Positions 11,168 to 21,322 of a DNA stretch of 64,000 nucleotides are shown here, piece after piece. A program made the translations under genes and the position numbers. The notes under the pieces were generated by a model. That model worked only from the letters and a program-made list of their open reading frames with translations, did not search any database and was not told the origin of the DNA. Position 1 is the first letter of the stretch, and each line of letters starts with the position of its first letter. Source of the stretch: Xenopus tropicalis (Eukaryota > Chordata > Amphibia > Anura > Pipidae). The DNA lies in assembly GCF_000004195.4 (NCBI RefSeq), contig NC_030683.2:1600620-1664619 (forward strand). Direction: 5' to 3'.

Positions 11168-13452
11168 GGTGCCCAAACTGCCCCTCTACTGCCCAACCCG
11201 TTGTGCCCAAACTGCCCCTCTACTGCCCAACCCGTTGCGCCCAAACTGCCCCTCTACTGCCCAACCCGTTGCGCCCAAACTGCCCCTCTACTGCCCAACC
11301 CGTTGTGCCCAAACTGCCCCTCTACTGCCCAACCCGATGTGCCCAAACTGCCCCTCTACTGCCCAACCTGATGTGCCCAAACTGCCCCTCTACTGCCCAA
11401 CCCGATGTGCCCAAACTGCCCCTCTACTCTGCCCAACCCGTTGTGCCCAAACTGCCCCTCTACTCTGCCCAACCTGTTGTGCCCAAACTGCCCCTCTACT
11501 CTGCCCAACCCGTTGTGCCCAAACTGCCCCTCTACTCTGCCCAACCTGTTGTGCCCCAACTGCCCCTCTACTCTGTCCAACCCGTTGTGCCAAAACTGCC
11601 CCTCTACTCTGCCCAACCCGTTGTGCCCAAACTGCCCCTCTACTCTGCCCAACCCGTTGTGCCCAAACTGCCCCTCTACTCTGCCCAACCCGTTGTGCCC
11701 AAACTGCCCCTCTACTCTGCCCAACCCGTTGTGCCCAAACTGCCCCTCTACTCTGCCCAACCTGTTGTGCCCAAACTGCCCCTCTACTCTGCCCAACCCC
11801 TTGTGCCCAAACTGCCCCTCTACTCTGCCCAACCCGTTGTGCCCAAACTGCCCCTCTACTCTGCCCAACCCGTTGTGCCTAAACTGCCCCTCTACTCTGC
11901 CCAACCCGTTGTGCCCAAACTGCCCCTCTACTCTGCCCAACCCGTTGTGCCCAAACTGCCCCTCTACTCTGCCCAACCCGTTGTGCCCAAACTGCCCCTC
12001 TACTCTGCCCAACCCGTTGTGCCCAAACTGCCCCTCTACTCTGCCCAACCCGTTGTGCCCAAACTGCCCCTCTACTCTGCCCAACCCGTTGTGCCCAAAC
12101 TGCCCCTCTACTCTGCCCAACCCGTTGTGCCCAAACTGCCCCTCTATTCTGCCCAACCCGTTGTGCCCAAACTGCCCCTCTACTCTGCCCAACCCGTTGT
12201 GCCCAAACTGCCCCTCTACTCTGCCCAACCCGATGTGCCCAAACTGCCCCTCTACTCTGCCCAACCCGATGTGCCCAAACTGCCCCTCTACTCTGCCCAA
12301 CCCGTTGTGCCCAAACTGCCCCTCTACTCTGCCCAACCCGTTGTGCCCAAACTGCCCCTCTACTCTACCCAACCCGTTGTGCCCAAACTGCCCCTCTACT
12401 CTGCCCAACCCAATGTGCCCAAACTGCCCCTCTACTCTGCCCAACCCGTTGTGCCCAAACTGCCCCTCTACTCTGCCCAACCCAATGTGCCCAAACTGCC
12501 CCTCTACTCTGCCCAACCCGTTGTGCCCAAACTGCCCCTCTACTCTACCCAACCCGTTGTGCCCAAACTGCCCCTCTACTCTGCCCAACCCGTTGTGCCC
12601 AAACTGCCCTCTACTCTGCCCAACCCGTTGTGCCCAAACTGCCCCTCTACTCTGCCCAACCCGTTGTGCCCAAACTGCCCCTCTACTCTGCCCAACCCGT
12701 TGTGCCCAAACTGCCCCTCTACTCTGCCCAACCCGATGTGCCCAAACTGCCCCTCTACTCTGCCCAACCCGATGTGCCCAAACTGCCCCTCTACTCTGCC
12801 CAACCCCTTGTGCCCAAACTGCCCCTCTACTCTACCCAACCCCTTGTGCCCAAACTGCCCCTCTACTCTGCTCAACCCGATGTGCCCAAACTGCCCTTCT
12901 ACTCTGCCCAACCCGTTGTGCCCAAACTGCCCCTCTACTCTGCCCAACCCGTTGTGCCCAAACTGCCCCTCTACTCTGCCCAACCCGTTGTGCCCAAACT
13001 GCCCCTCTACTCTGCCCAACCGATGTGCCCAAACTGCCCTTCTACTCTGCCCAACCCGTTGTGCCCAAACTGCCCTTCTACTCTGCCCAACCCGATGTGC
13101 CCAAACTGCCCTTCTACTCTGCCCAACCCGTTGTGCCCAAACTGCCCCTCTACTTTGCCCAACCCGATGTGCCCAAACTGCCCTTCTACTCTGCCCAACC
13201 CGTTGTGCCCAAACTGCCCCTCTACTCTGCCCAACCCGTTGTGCCCAAACTGCCCTTCTACTCTGCCCAACCCGATGTGCCCAAACTGCCCCTCTACTCT
13301 GCCCAACCCGTTGTGCCCAAACTGCCCCTCTACTCTGCCCAACCCGTTGTGCCCAAACTGCCCCTCTACTCTGCCCAACCCGTTGTGCCCAAACTGCCCT
13401 TCTACTCTGCCCAACCCGATGTGCCCAAACTGCCCCTCTACTCTACCCAACC
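11168..13452. repeat. 36-bp minisatellite (34-bp at left), about 64 copies
   Basis: The unit includes TTGTGCCCAAACTGCCCCTC then TACTCTGCCCAACCCG. The first seven copies lack a CT and are 34 bp; from about 11420 nearly all are 36 bp. Variant positions are GTTGTG versus GATGTG, CTCT versus TTCT, and CCCG versus CCAA. Because 36 is a multiple of three and the unit has no stop, frames stay open on both strands, up to 845 codons forward. Codon usage simply follows the repeat, so I do not call a gene. Confidence 0.98.
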
Positions 13453-13734
13453 AGTCAGCCTTGTACCTTCTACTGTCCCCGGGAACCCCCAGTCCATCTA
13501 CAGCAGGGTGTGCCCCTGTCCAATCACAATGGGACAACCACCTACTGTACCATCAGAAAACCACTAAGGAGTCTAGAACTCTAGGAATATATGGGGGTCC
13601 TGATCGTTTAGTGCAATGTTCTAGGTATTCTGTTTTTTGGGGTTTAAGAAGAACATCATCTGTAACCCCCTCACGGGGCATTGTCCTGGGGGATCCATAG
13701 AGACTGGGGAGAAACTGAAATATACAAACAGGGG
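13453..13734. other. Short spacer between arrays
   Basis: Single-copy-looking sequence; nothing recognised. Confidence 0.5.
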
Positions 13735-14889
13735 TACAGAAGGGGGAATGGGGGGGCGTAAGGCCAAACAGTTGGGGGGGGAATAGAAAAGGAAAGGAGA
13801 GGGGATGAGAGACAGAAGGAGAGAGGGGAAGGGAAAGGGGGTTCGGGAGTAGAGAGACAAATGGGGGGAGAGGGGAAATATAGAAGGGGGAGAAGAGGGA
13901 GGATGGGGGGGAGTAAGGCCAAACAGTTGGGGGGGGGAATAGAAAAGGAAAGGAGAGGGGATGAGAGACAGAAGGAGAGAGGGGAAGGGAAAGGGGGTTC
14001 GGGGAGTAGAGAGACAAATGGGGGGAGAGGGGAAATATAGAAGGGGGGAGAAGAGGGAGGATGGGGGGGAGTAAGGCCAAACAGTTGGGGGGGGGGAATA
14101 GAAAAGGAAAGGAGAGTGGATGAGAGACAGAAGGAGAGAGGGGAAGGGAAAGGGGGTTCGGGGAGAGACAAATGGGGGGTTCGGGGAGTAGAGAGACAAA
14201 TGGGGGGAGAGGGGAAATATAGAAGGGGGGAGAAGAGGGAGGATGGGGGGGTGTAAGGCCAAACAGTTGGGGGGGGGGAATAGAAAAGGAAAGGAGAGTG
14301 GATGAGAGACAGAAGGAGAGAGGGGAAGGGAAAGGGGGTTCGGGGAGAGACAAATGGGGGGTTCGGGGAGTAGAGAGACAAATGGGGGGAGAGGGGAAAT
14401 ATAGAAGGGGGGAGAAGAGGGAGGATGGGGGGGTGTAAGGCCAAACAGTTGGGGGGGGGGAATAGAAAAGGAAAGGAGAGGGGATGAGAGACAGAAGGAG
14501 AGAGGGGAAGGGAAAGGGGGTTCGGGGAGTAGAGAGACAAATGGGGGGAGAGGGGAAATATAGAAGGGGGGAGAAGAGGGAGGATGGGGGGAGTAAGGCC
14601 AAACAGTTGGGGGGGGGGGAATAGAAAAGGAAAGGAGAGGGGATGAGAGACAGAAGGAGAGAGGGGAAGGGAAAGGGGGTTCGGGGAGAGACAAATGGGG
14701 GGTTCGGGGAGTAGAGAGACAAATGGGGGGAGAGGGGAAATATAGAAGGGGGGAGAAGAGGGAGGATGGGGGGGTGTAAGGCCAAACAGTTGGGGGGGGG
14801 GAATAGAAAAGGAAAGGAGAGGGGATGAGAGACAGAAGGAGAGAGGGGAAGGGAAAGGGGGTTCGGGGAGTAGAGAGACAAATGGGGGT
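13735..14889. repeat. Polypurine tandem repeat, 156-182-bp unit, about 7.5 copies
   Basis: Each unit contains TAAGGCCAAACAGTTGGGGG, GAATAGAAAAGGAAAGGAGA and GGAGAGGGGAAATATAGAAG. Three copies have an extra insertion of about 25 bp that duplicates the GTTCGGGGAGAGACAAATGG block. The plus strand is almost all purine. The last copy runs directly into the T2 fragment at its CAAATGGGGGTCACTG sequence. Confidence 0.96.
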
Positions 14890-15205
14890 CACTGACCCCG
14901 GCAGCCAAACCCTATTACTCTGTGAGGCTCCAGTTTTATTGTTATTGTTACTTTTTATTCCTTATCTTTCTATTCAGCCCCTCTCCTATTCATATTCCAG
15001 TCTCTCATTCAAACCCCATTCTGGTTACTAAGGTAATTTGGACCCTAGCAACCAGATAGCTGTTATAACCCCAAACTGCAGAGCTGCTGAACAAAAAGTG
15101 AAATAACTAAAAAACTACAAACAATAAAAAATGAAGACCAACTGCAAATTGCCTCAGACTGTTACTCCCTACATTATATACAATTCCAACTTCCCCTTTA
15201 GGACT
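14880..15205 (+). mobile_element. T2-type MITE fragment (3' part)
   Basis: Carries GGGGGTCACTGACCCCGGCA, TTTTATTGTTATTGTTACTT, TTCTATTCAGCCCCTCTCC, GGACCCTAGCAACCAG and a degraded end CCCCTTTAGG. The same blocks in the same order recur near 27.2, 49.0, 53.0 and 55.9 kb. Family identity rests on this and on memory of the common Xenopus repeat whose ends are TTAAAGGGG. The left part is missing. Confidence 0.75.
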
Positions 15206-16354
15206 TCGCTCGGCAGAATTCTCATTGGTGGAATCTCTCGCATACATAATTAAGTTCCTGTTCGTTAACATTGTAACCAGTGATTAGTGTTACAAATTAC
15301 CCAAAATACCCTAACGACCAATCATAACCAAGTGTCTGCCCCGCCCCCAGCACTAACGGGGAATCGGCCAATAAAACTCATCAACCTGAGCTTTATGCTA
15401 ATTACCCCTCTGCTGATTGGATCAATTAAAGATCTTCCTGTATAACGAGATTCGCTGTTTATAGGAAATTCCTATTAAAGGAAACGCAGACGGAGGGAAT
15501 GTAATTAAGGGAAGAATGAGAGGAGCCCTAACGAGCTGCGCCCTGATTGGTGATTGGGAATAAGGAATGAGCGCATTATGGATTAATGAAATATTTAACT
15601 CTCTCTCATGCCCCGCCGGGGTAATTACATGGCTCCGCCCCTGGGGGCAATTGCCTTACTATACACACCATTGTACAGAGTGGATGAGATGGGGGGGGGG
15701 GGGTGGAAAGGTCGCAGCTCTGGGGGGGGGGAAGAATGATTTTATATTCCAAATATATTATATATATAATTGATGTTCAACCTACAACCCTTCAACTGTT
15801 GCTGAACTACAACTCCCATAATCCTCTTGGCTTCAGCCTATTTACACAATCCATATATCCAATATTCCCATAAGACTTTGCCAGCGCTGGGTACAGTGCA
15901 ATCCAGTTGTGCTCTGGAACCCATAAGGAACTCCACTGGGCCAGAGAGCTAGCAATCTATGTGAAATGCAAGAAGAGTCCTGCTAACACCTCATATTAAC
16001 ACATTGCACCCCTAAAGCATTCGCCATAGTATGGGCCTCGGTCTGCTTATGCCTGCCCCTCTGCAGCCTAGCCACACCCACAAACACTCTAGCTCCGCCC
16101 CCTTGGTGTAAAAATGACTGTCCATATAAAATGGATGAACTAATTAGTAACTGATTAATGAATAACTGGCCCTGCAGTTAACTGTGTGTTTCTATTGATG
16201 ACTGCCTGGGATTATGGGATGGAGATGCATCTTCTTTTGTCCTTTATTGATTCCTGTAATCAGGGAATTACTTTTACTCATGATACGGATACAGGATACT
16301 CAGGATACCTTTTTTGGATGTAACTTTCCCCATTAAGGACGATGTTGTAACTAG
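15206..16354. other. 1.1 kb without recognisable gene
   Basis: Single-copy-looking DNA with a G run near 15690 and the motif ACTACAACTCCCATAATCC at 15806-15824. No coding region is supported. Confidence 0.5.
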
Positions 16355-16446
16355 TAGTTAGGCAGGTTATATATAGGCATTATGGTTGAACTTGATGGAC
16401 ATATGTCTTTTTTCAACCCAACTTACTATGTTACTATGTTACTATG
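16355..16446 (+). repeat. Dispersed frog repeat fragment
   Basis: Contains GGTTGAACTTGATGGACATA followed by a CTTTTTTCAACCCAACTTAC-like block and short TTACTATG tandem repeats. I recognise this as a very common interspersed sequence in frog genomes, but I cannot assign it to a named family. It ends exactly where the Penelope-like remnant begins. Confidence 0.6.
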
Positions 16447-16450
16447 ATTT

Positions 16451-16690
16451 GTATCGTCAGCCCATAACACGGAACACTCTTACACGCTGAAAGCGGCCAT
16501 TCTAGGACATGTATAGAGGGCATCCCAGTGGGACAGTTCCTACGGATTCGCCGGATATGCTCCACATGGGACGCCCCAGGAACACGCCATGTTGTTATGG
16601 GACAGATTTGCCCAGAGGGGCTATGACCCAGTGGTTATCAGAAGGGCTTATGAGAGGGCTGTAGCCACTAACTGGATTTGCTAAGCCCCA
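16451..16690 (+). pseudogene. Penelope-like reverse transcriptase, C-terminal part (broken)
   Basis: Read conceptually in shifting frames, this segment gives YRQPITRNT, then GIPVGQFLRIRRICSTW, then HAMLLWDRFAQRGYDP and VVIRRAYERAVA. Frame shifts fall near 16485 and near 16565. These are the blocks at the end of the reverse-transcriptase domain in Penelope-like elements, after the catalytic palm motifs, which are missing here. The protein would copy element RNA into DNA at a nicked target. The 8 bp just downstream are duplicated by the hAT-like insertion, and the coding sequence resumes beyond it. Only the C-terminal piece is present, so no activity is possible. The assignment relies on recognising these motifs; another retroelement with the same block is unlikely because a GIY-YIG domain follows. 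Confidence 0.78.
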
Positions 16691-16707
16691 TTAAAACAGG
16701 TAAAGAT

Positions 16708-18465
16708 TAGTGATGGGCGAAAAGTTTCGCCAGGCATGGATTCGCGGCGAATTTCCGCGTTTCGCCATTGGCGGATTGTTTCGCGAAACAGATGAAAAAT
16801 TTCGCCGCGGAAAAATTCGCCGCACGTCCAAAAATTGTCACTGGCGTCAAAAAAGAATAGCCGTGGGCGACGAAACAATAGCCGTGCGACAAAATAATAG
16901 CCGTGGGCGACGAAACAAGAGCCGCGCGACGAAACAAGAGCCGCGCGCGACGAAACAATAGCCGTGCGACAAAATAATAGCCGTGGGCGACGAAACAAGA
17001 GCCGCACGACGAAACAAGAGCCGCGCGCGACGAAACAATAGCCGTGCGACAAAATAATAGCCGCGCGCGACGAAACAATAGCCGTGCGACAAAATAATAG
17101 CCGTGGGCGACGAAACAAGAGCCGCACGACGAAACAAGAGCCGCGCGCGACGAAACAATAGCCGTGCGACAAAATAATAGCTGCGGGCGACGAAATAATA
17201 GCCGTGCGACAAAATAATAGCCGTGGGCGACGAAACAAGAGCCGCACGACGAAACAAGAGCCGCGCGCGACGAAACAATAGCCGTGCGACAAAATGATAG
17301 CTGCGGGCGACGAAATAATAGCCGCGCGACAAAACAATAGCCGCGGGCGACGAAACAAGAGCCACGCGCGACGAAACAATAGCCGCGGGCGACGAAACAA
17401 GAGCCACGCGCGACGAAACAATAGCCGCGGGCGACGAAACAAGAGCCACGCGCGACGAAACAAGAGCCGCGCGTGACGAAATAATAGCCGCGCGACAAAA
17501 CAATAGCCGCGGGCGACGAAACAATAGCCGCGCGACGAAACAAGAGCCACGCGACGAAACAAGAGCCGCGGGCGACGAAACAAGAGCCACGCGACGAAAC
17601 AAGAGCCACGCGCGACGAAACAATAGCCGTGCGACAAAATAATAGCCGCGCGCGACGAAACAATAGCCGTGCGACAAAATGATAGCTGCGGGCGACGAAA
17701 TAATAGCCGCGCGACAAAACAATAGCCGCGGGCGACGAAACAAGAGCCACGCGCGACGAAACAATAGCCGCGGGCGACGAAACAAGAGCCACGCGCGACG
17801 AAACAAGAGCCGCGCGTGACGAAATAATAGCCGCGCGACAAAACAATAGCCGCGGGCGACGAAACAAGAGCCGCGCGCGACGAAACAATAGCCGCGGGAC
17901 GAAACAAGAGCCACGCGACGAAACAAGAGCCACGCGCGACGAAACAATAGCCGCGGGCGACGAAACAATAGCCGCGGGCGACGAAACAAGAGCCACGCGC
18001 GACGAAACAAGAGCCGCGCGTGACGAAATAATAGCCGCGCGACAAAACAATAGCCGCGGGCGACGAAACAAGAGCCGCGCGCGACGAAACAATAGCCGCG
18101 CGACGAAACAAGAGCCACGCGACGAAACAAGAGCCACGCGCGACGAAACAATAGCCGCGGGCGACGAAACAAGAGCCGCGTGCGACGAAACAATAGCCGC
18201 GCGACGAAACAAGAGCCACGCGACGAAACAAGAGCCGCGGGCGACGAAACAAGAGCCGCGCGCGACGAAATAATAGCCGCGCGACAAAACAATAGCCGCG
18301 GGAGACAAAACAATAGCCGCGCGACAAAATAATAGCCGGGGGCGACAATTTTTTTTGTCGCACGACATTTTCGCCGTTTCGCGAATTTTTCCCCGTTTCG
18401 CGGATCTTTTCAAAGATTCGCGAATTTTTCGGCGAAGCGAAACGGAACAGATTCGCTCATCACTA
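16708..18465. mobile_element. hAT-like non-autonomous element with internal minisatellite
   Basis: The ends are TAGTGATGGGCGAA on the left and, inverted, TAGTGATGAGCGAA on the right (13 of 14 match). A perfect 8-bp direct duplication, GTAAAGAT, flanks it at 16700-16707 and 18466-18473. Eight-base duplications are characteristic of the hAT superfamily. About 140 bp of left arm and 120 bp of right arm, both rich in TTCGC and GCGAA, enclose a 1.5 kb array. There is no transposase. It sits inside the Penelope-like coding sequence, so it is younger than that copy. Confidence 0.88.
16849..18347. repeat. GC-rich 19-21-bp minisatellite inside the hAT-like element
   Basis: About 72 units such as GCCGTGCGACAAAATAATA (19 bp), GCCGCACGACGAAACAAGA (19 bp) and 21-bp versions beginning GCCGCGGGCGACG. 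Variant types recur in ordered groups of about 80-120 bp, so copies were amplified in blocks. CpG is very frequent. Long minus-strand frames reading Ser-Arg-Leu-rich repeats are by-products. Confidence 0.96.
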
Positions 18466-18476
18466 GTAAAGATCCT

Positions 18477-19146
18477 AAGTGGCATCCCAGAAATAATCTA
18501 AGGTTCTGTACTACATACGGACGGGGAGTGTGTGATATTCAGAGGAGTATCAATAAGCACTGGGGGATACTCCTACAGGATCCAGTGCTGCATGATACCC
18601 TGGCACACAAGCCCTTCTTTAGCTTTCAGAGAGCCAGGAACATTGCATTGTGGGTCTCCAAGAGCCTATATACCACAAGGGAGAGTGAACAAGGGACCGT
18701 ATGGCTGCGCCATAAAGGCACCTACAGATGGGGCAGAAATAGGTGCAAGGGTGGCAGTAGCATTGAAGTGTCCAAAACCTTCACCTGCACCTATACGAGA
18801 AAGTGTACCATATCCCACAGTATTTCAATAGCCAATCAAAGGGCAGCGTATATTTGGCGACATGTGAGTGCGGTGCCCAATATGTGGGGAAGACAATTAG
18901 AAATGCTGGCACTAGGCTTTTGGAACACCTATCAGCCAATGACAGATGTGACTTCAAGTCGGCGATAGCTAAGCACATGGTAGAAAGATATCTTTCCAGA
19001 TCATAGACAAACCCAGAACCAGTATTAGGGTGGGTGATCTGGATAAAAAGTTATCGGAAAGGGAGGCTTTTTGGATTTACTCCCTCAAAACCACCAAACA
19101 GTATGGGGGCCTAAACCGGGAGTGGGAGGTTTCATGTTATTACTAG
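18477..19146 (+). pseudogene. Penelope-like GIY-YIG endonuclease region (broken)
   Basis: From 18501 the frame reads RFCTTYGRGVCDI, KHWGILLQDPVLHDTL and KPFFSFQRARNIALW, the linker following reverse transcriptase in Penelope-like elements. A frameshift near 18750-18800 leads to the endonuclease: SVYLATCECGAQYVGKT holds the GIY-like and YIG-like strands (VYL and YVG), followed by TRLLEHLSA with the helix Arg and a Glu. A second frameshift near 19007 restores KLSEREAFWIYSLKT and GGLNREWEVSC, ending at TAG 19144-19146. A Cys-rich knuckle usual before the domain appears as YRWGRNRCKG, with one Cys replaced by Trp. The intact enzyme nicks target DNA for element insertion. This copy is dead. Confidence 0.82.
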
Positions 19147-19465
19147 CCCCCGGCTGACACTATATATATACCACAATTATTAGTATGGTGGCTTGACTGT
19201 TTTATAATGATTGTAACAAATAGATTGTGATTGGGGCGAATCAGTTTTGCCTCTTTCTTTCCCCTCGTATATGGCCACGATAGTTGGGCTGTGGGAATAG
19301 CCTCCCTTGGAAGGGGTTAAGTTAAAGGGATTTTTTGTATCATTTGCCTACAAATATATGCTTTTATCATTGGGAGACCTTGAAGGGGTTAACTCTTAAT
19401 TGAATTGGTGGGTGTGCTGTATGGGTCTATTTAAACATGGGTGCTTTGGGTCATGTATATGGCTT

Positions 19466-19498
19466 CTGAAGAAGTGTCATGTAGTCACGAAACGCGTC
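19466..19498 (+). ncRNA. Hammerhead-ribozyme-like motif in the Penelope 3' region
   Basis: CTGAAGA (fits the core CUGANGA) is followed by a short potential stem GTG/CAC, then GAAA and CGCGTC. Penelope-like elements are known to carry minimal hammerhead ribozymes in their terminal regions. An extra A precedes stem II, so the fold is imperfect; cleavage is not established. Confidence 0.45.
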
Positions 19499-19555
19499 AA
19501 GCTACACTCTTTGTCATGCTTTTAACTAATGGAAACAATAAAGAATCATTTGTAA

Positions 19556-20087
19556 TCAGAGAAGACACAGTGCCCCGTCAGTTAACTAGTATTTGTACTT
19601 GTACCTACTAAACGGCTGTGACCCTCAGTGGATAAGGAGATTCCCAGCCGTAAAGCAAGGCAGTACTGCTGTGTCTGTGACTGGAAAGCACAAAAATGTG
19701 ATAAAAGGCGATTTTTTTGTTGTATATATGAATATATGGCTGCCGGACTATTGTACCAAGTGCCCTAAGCCAATGAAGCCCCCATTCTGGGCAGAGGGGG
19801 GGGAGGCGGGTTATGGGGAGGGAATGGGGGAGGGGTCAGGCCAGAAGCTGCAGACAAAACGCTAAAGCCTTTGGCTCATGTCAGTACAGGGAGTTGGCCA
19901 CTAGGTGTCACTGTGTAGGTGTCGCTGTGCCCATAAGTGGCGGTGACTTACTGCCCATCGGCCCGTATTGTTTACTCACTGCGGAGAAAGTGAATTACAC
20001 TGAGAAATTAGCATTTATTCTGCCAGAGACTAATAAACCGTCATATTCCAACTGTCACCGGGAAGTCACTTACTGTCAGTCTGTAGC
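19556..20087. other. Spacer without recognisable gene
   Basis: Single-copy-looking sequence. Frames of about 90 codons overlap on the plus strand without a recognisable domain. Confidence 0.5.
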
Positions 20088-20670
20088 CAAGTACCCACAC
20101 TGACTGGCATCTGTACCCACACTGACTGGCATCTGTACCCACACTGACTGGCATCTGCACCCAAGTACCCACACTGACTGGCATCTGTACCCACACTGAC
20201 TGGCATCTGCACCCAAGTACCCACACTGACTGGCATCTGTACCCACACTGACTGGCATCTGTACCCAAGTACCCACACTGCCTGGCATCTGTACCCAAGT
20301 ACCCACACTGACTGGCATCTGTACCCACACTGACTGGCATCTGTACCCACACTGACTGGCATCTGTACCCACACTGACTGGCATCTGTACCCACACTGAC
20401 TGGCATCTGTACCCAAGTACCCACACTGCCTGGCATCTGTACCCAAGTACCCACACTGACTGGCATCTGTACCCACACTGACTGGCATCTGTACCCACAC
20501 TGACTGGCATCTGCACCCAAGTACCCACACTAACTGGCATCTGTACCCACACTGACTGGCATCTGCACCCACACTGACTGGCATCTGCACCCACACTGAC
20601 TGGCATCTGCACCAAAGTACCCACACTGACTGGCATCTGCAGTAAGTACCCACACTGACTGGCATCTGCA
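20088..20670. repeat. 22-bp minisatellite with 29-bp variants, about 25 copies
   Basis: The core is ACTGACTGGCATCTGTACCC plus AC. Every few copies a 7-bp insertion (CCAAGTA) makes a 29-bp unit. CTGTACC and CTGCACC versions alternate irregularly. Confidence 0.97.
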
Positions 20671-21322
20671 GCAATATACCCAGCCCTGCCCTATGTGTAG
20701 CGGGCGCTATCCCGGGTATAACTAGGGTTAAATACAATGAGGCCCAACTTGTGCCCATTCAGTTTCCCCATTACACTCTCAGTTCCCCTTTAGTTATCTC
20801 ATTAACCATTTAATGTCTTGGGCCATAGAGCCGCAGCCTGTGTCCCCCCTTCGTAGCCCCAGTGAGTCCCACCGAACCCCAATTTCTATATAACATACAA
20901 ACTGCACATGAACAAAATTACAACTGGCCTCAAACTGCTGCATTTAATTTGATTTAATCTCATGTGTCGCATATTTGGTGTATTTGTAGCTTTTTATACA
21001 CAAGTCTGTTGGGGGATGCTGGGAGTTGTAGTGCAGTATATACAGCTCTCTATATACATATAGTCACGTTGTGTTTCTGTGGGTTACGGGGGGTGAATCC
21101 CACGCATTGTGCCCCATGGGACCTGCCAACGTCTGCTGCCAATTACCGGTGCCCACGCCATGTTTGTGTCAGTGGCAGTGCCCACGGCTCTCAGTTTTCC
21201 CAGTCTGTTATTCCTCCTGTCATGTGATGTGTGAGTGTCAGCACTGGGGCCAATTAGTGCAACGCACGGGGGTCTGTTATTTACATTTATAATCACTGTT
21301 CAACCTTCAGCCCTTCCGATCC
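20671..21322. other. Spacer without recognisable gene
   Basis: Single-copy-looking sequence. Contains GGATGCTGGGAGTTGTAGT at 21014-21032, resembling the vertebrate ZNF143/THAP11-type motif. No coding region is supported. Confidence 0.5.

Larger units (their letters stand above)
16451..19555 (+). mobile_element. Penelope-like retroelement, 5'-truncated, split by a DNA transposon
   Basis: Two coding segments (16451-16690 and 18477-19146) join in order across the hAT-like insertion. A 3' untranslated tail of about 400 bp follows. It contains a hammerhead-like motif and an AATAAAGAATC sequence near 19539. The 5' part of the reverse transcriptase is absent, which fits the 5' truncation usual for retroelements. 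Right boundary is approximate. Several frameshifts make the copy inactive. Confidence 0.8.

Noticed and set aside
11047..13584. 845-codon forward open frame, plus 720-, 410- and 356-codon frames overlapping it
   Set aside because: The 36-bp unit is a multiple of three without stops, so many frames stay open on both strands. The peptides only restate the unit, and there is no domain or initiation context.
13553..14908. 451- and 423-codon minus-strand Pro/Ser/Leu-rich frames
   Set aside because: Complement of the polypurine array; two frames are open at once.
16681..18485. 560- and 592-codon minus-strand frames
   Set aside because: They lie over the minisatellite inside the hAT-like element and show no transposase motif.
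20088..20670. CRISPR-like array of repeats and spacers
   Set aside because: The 7-bp CCAAGTA insert is identical each time, so there are no unique spacers. The context is vertebrate.
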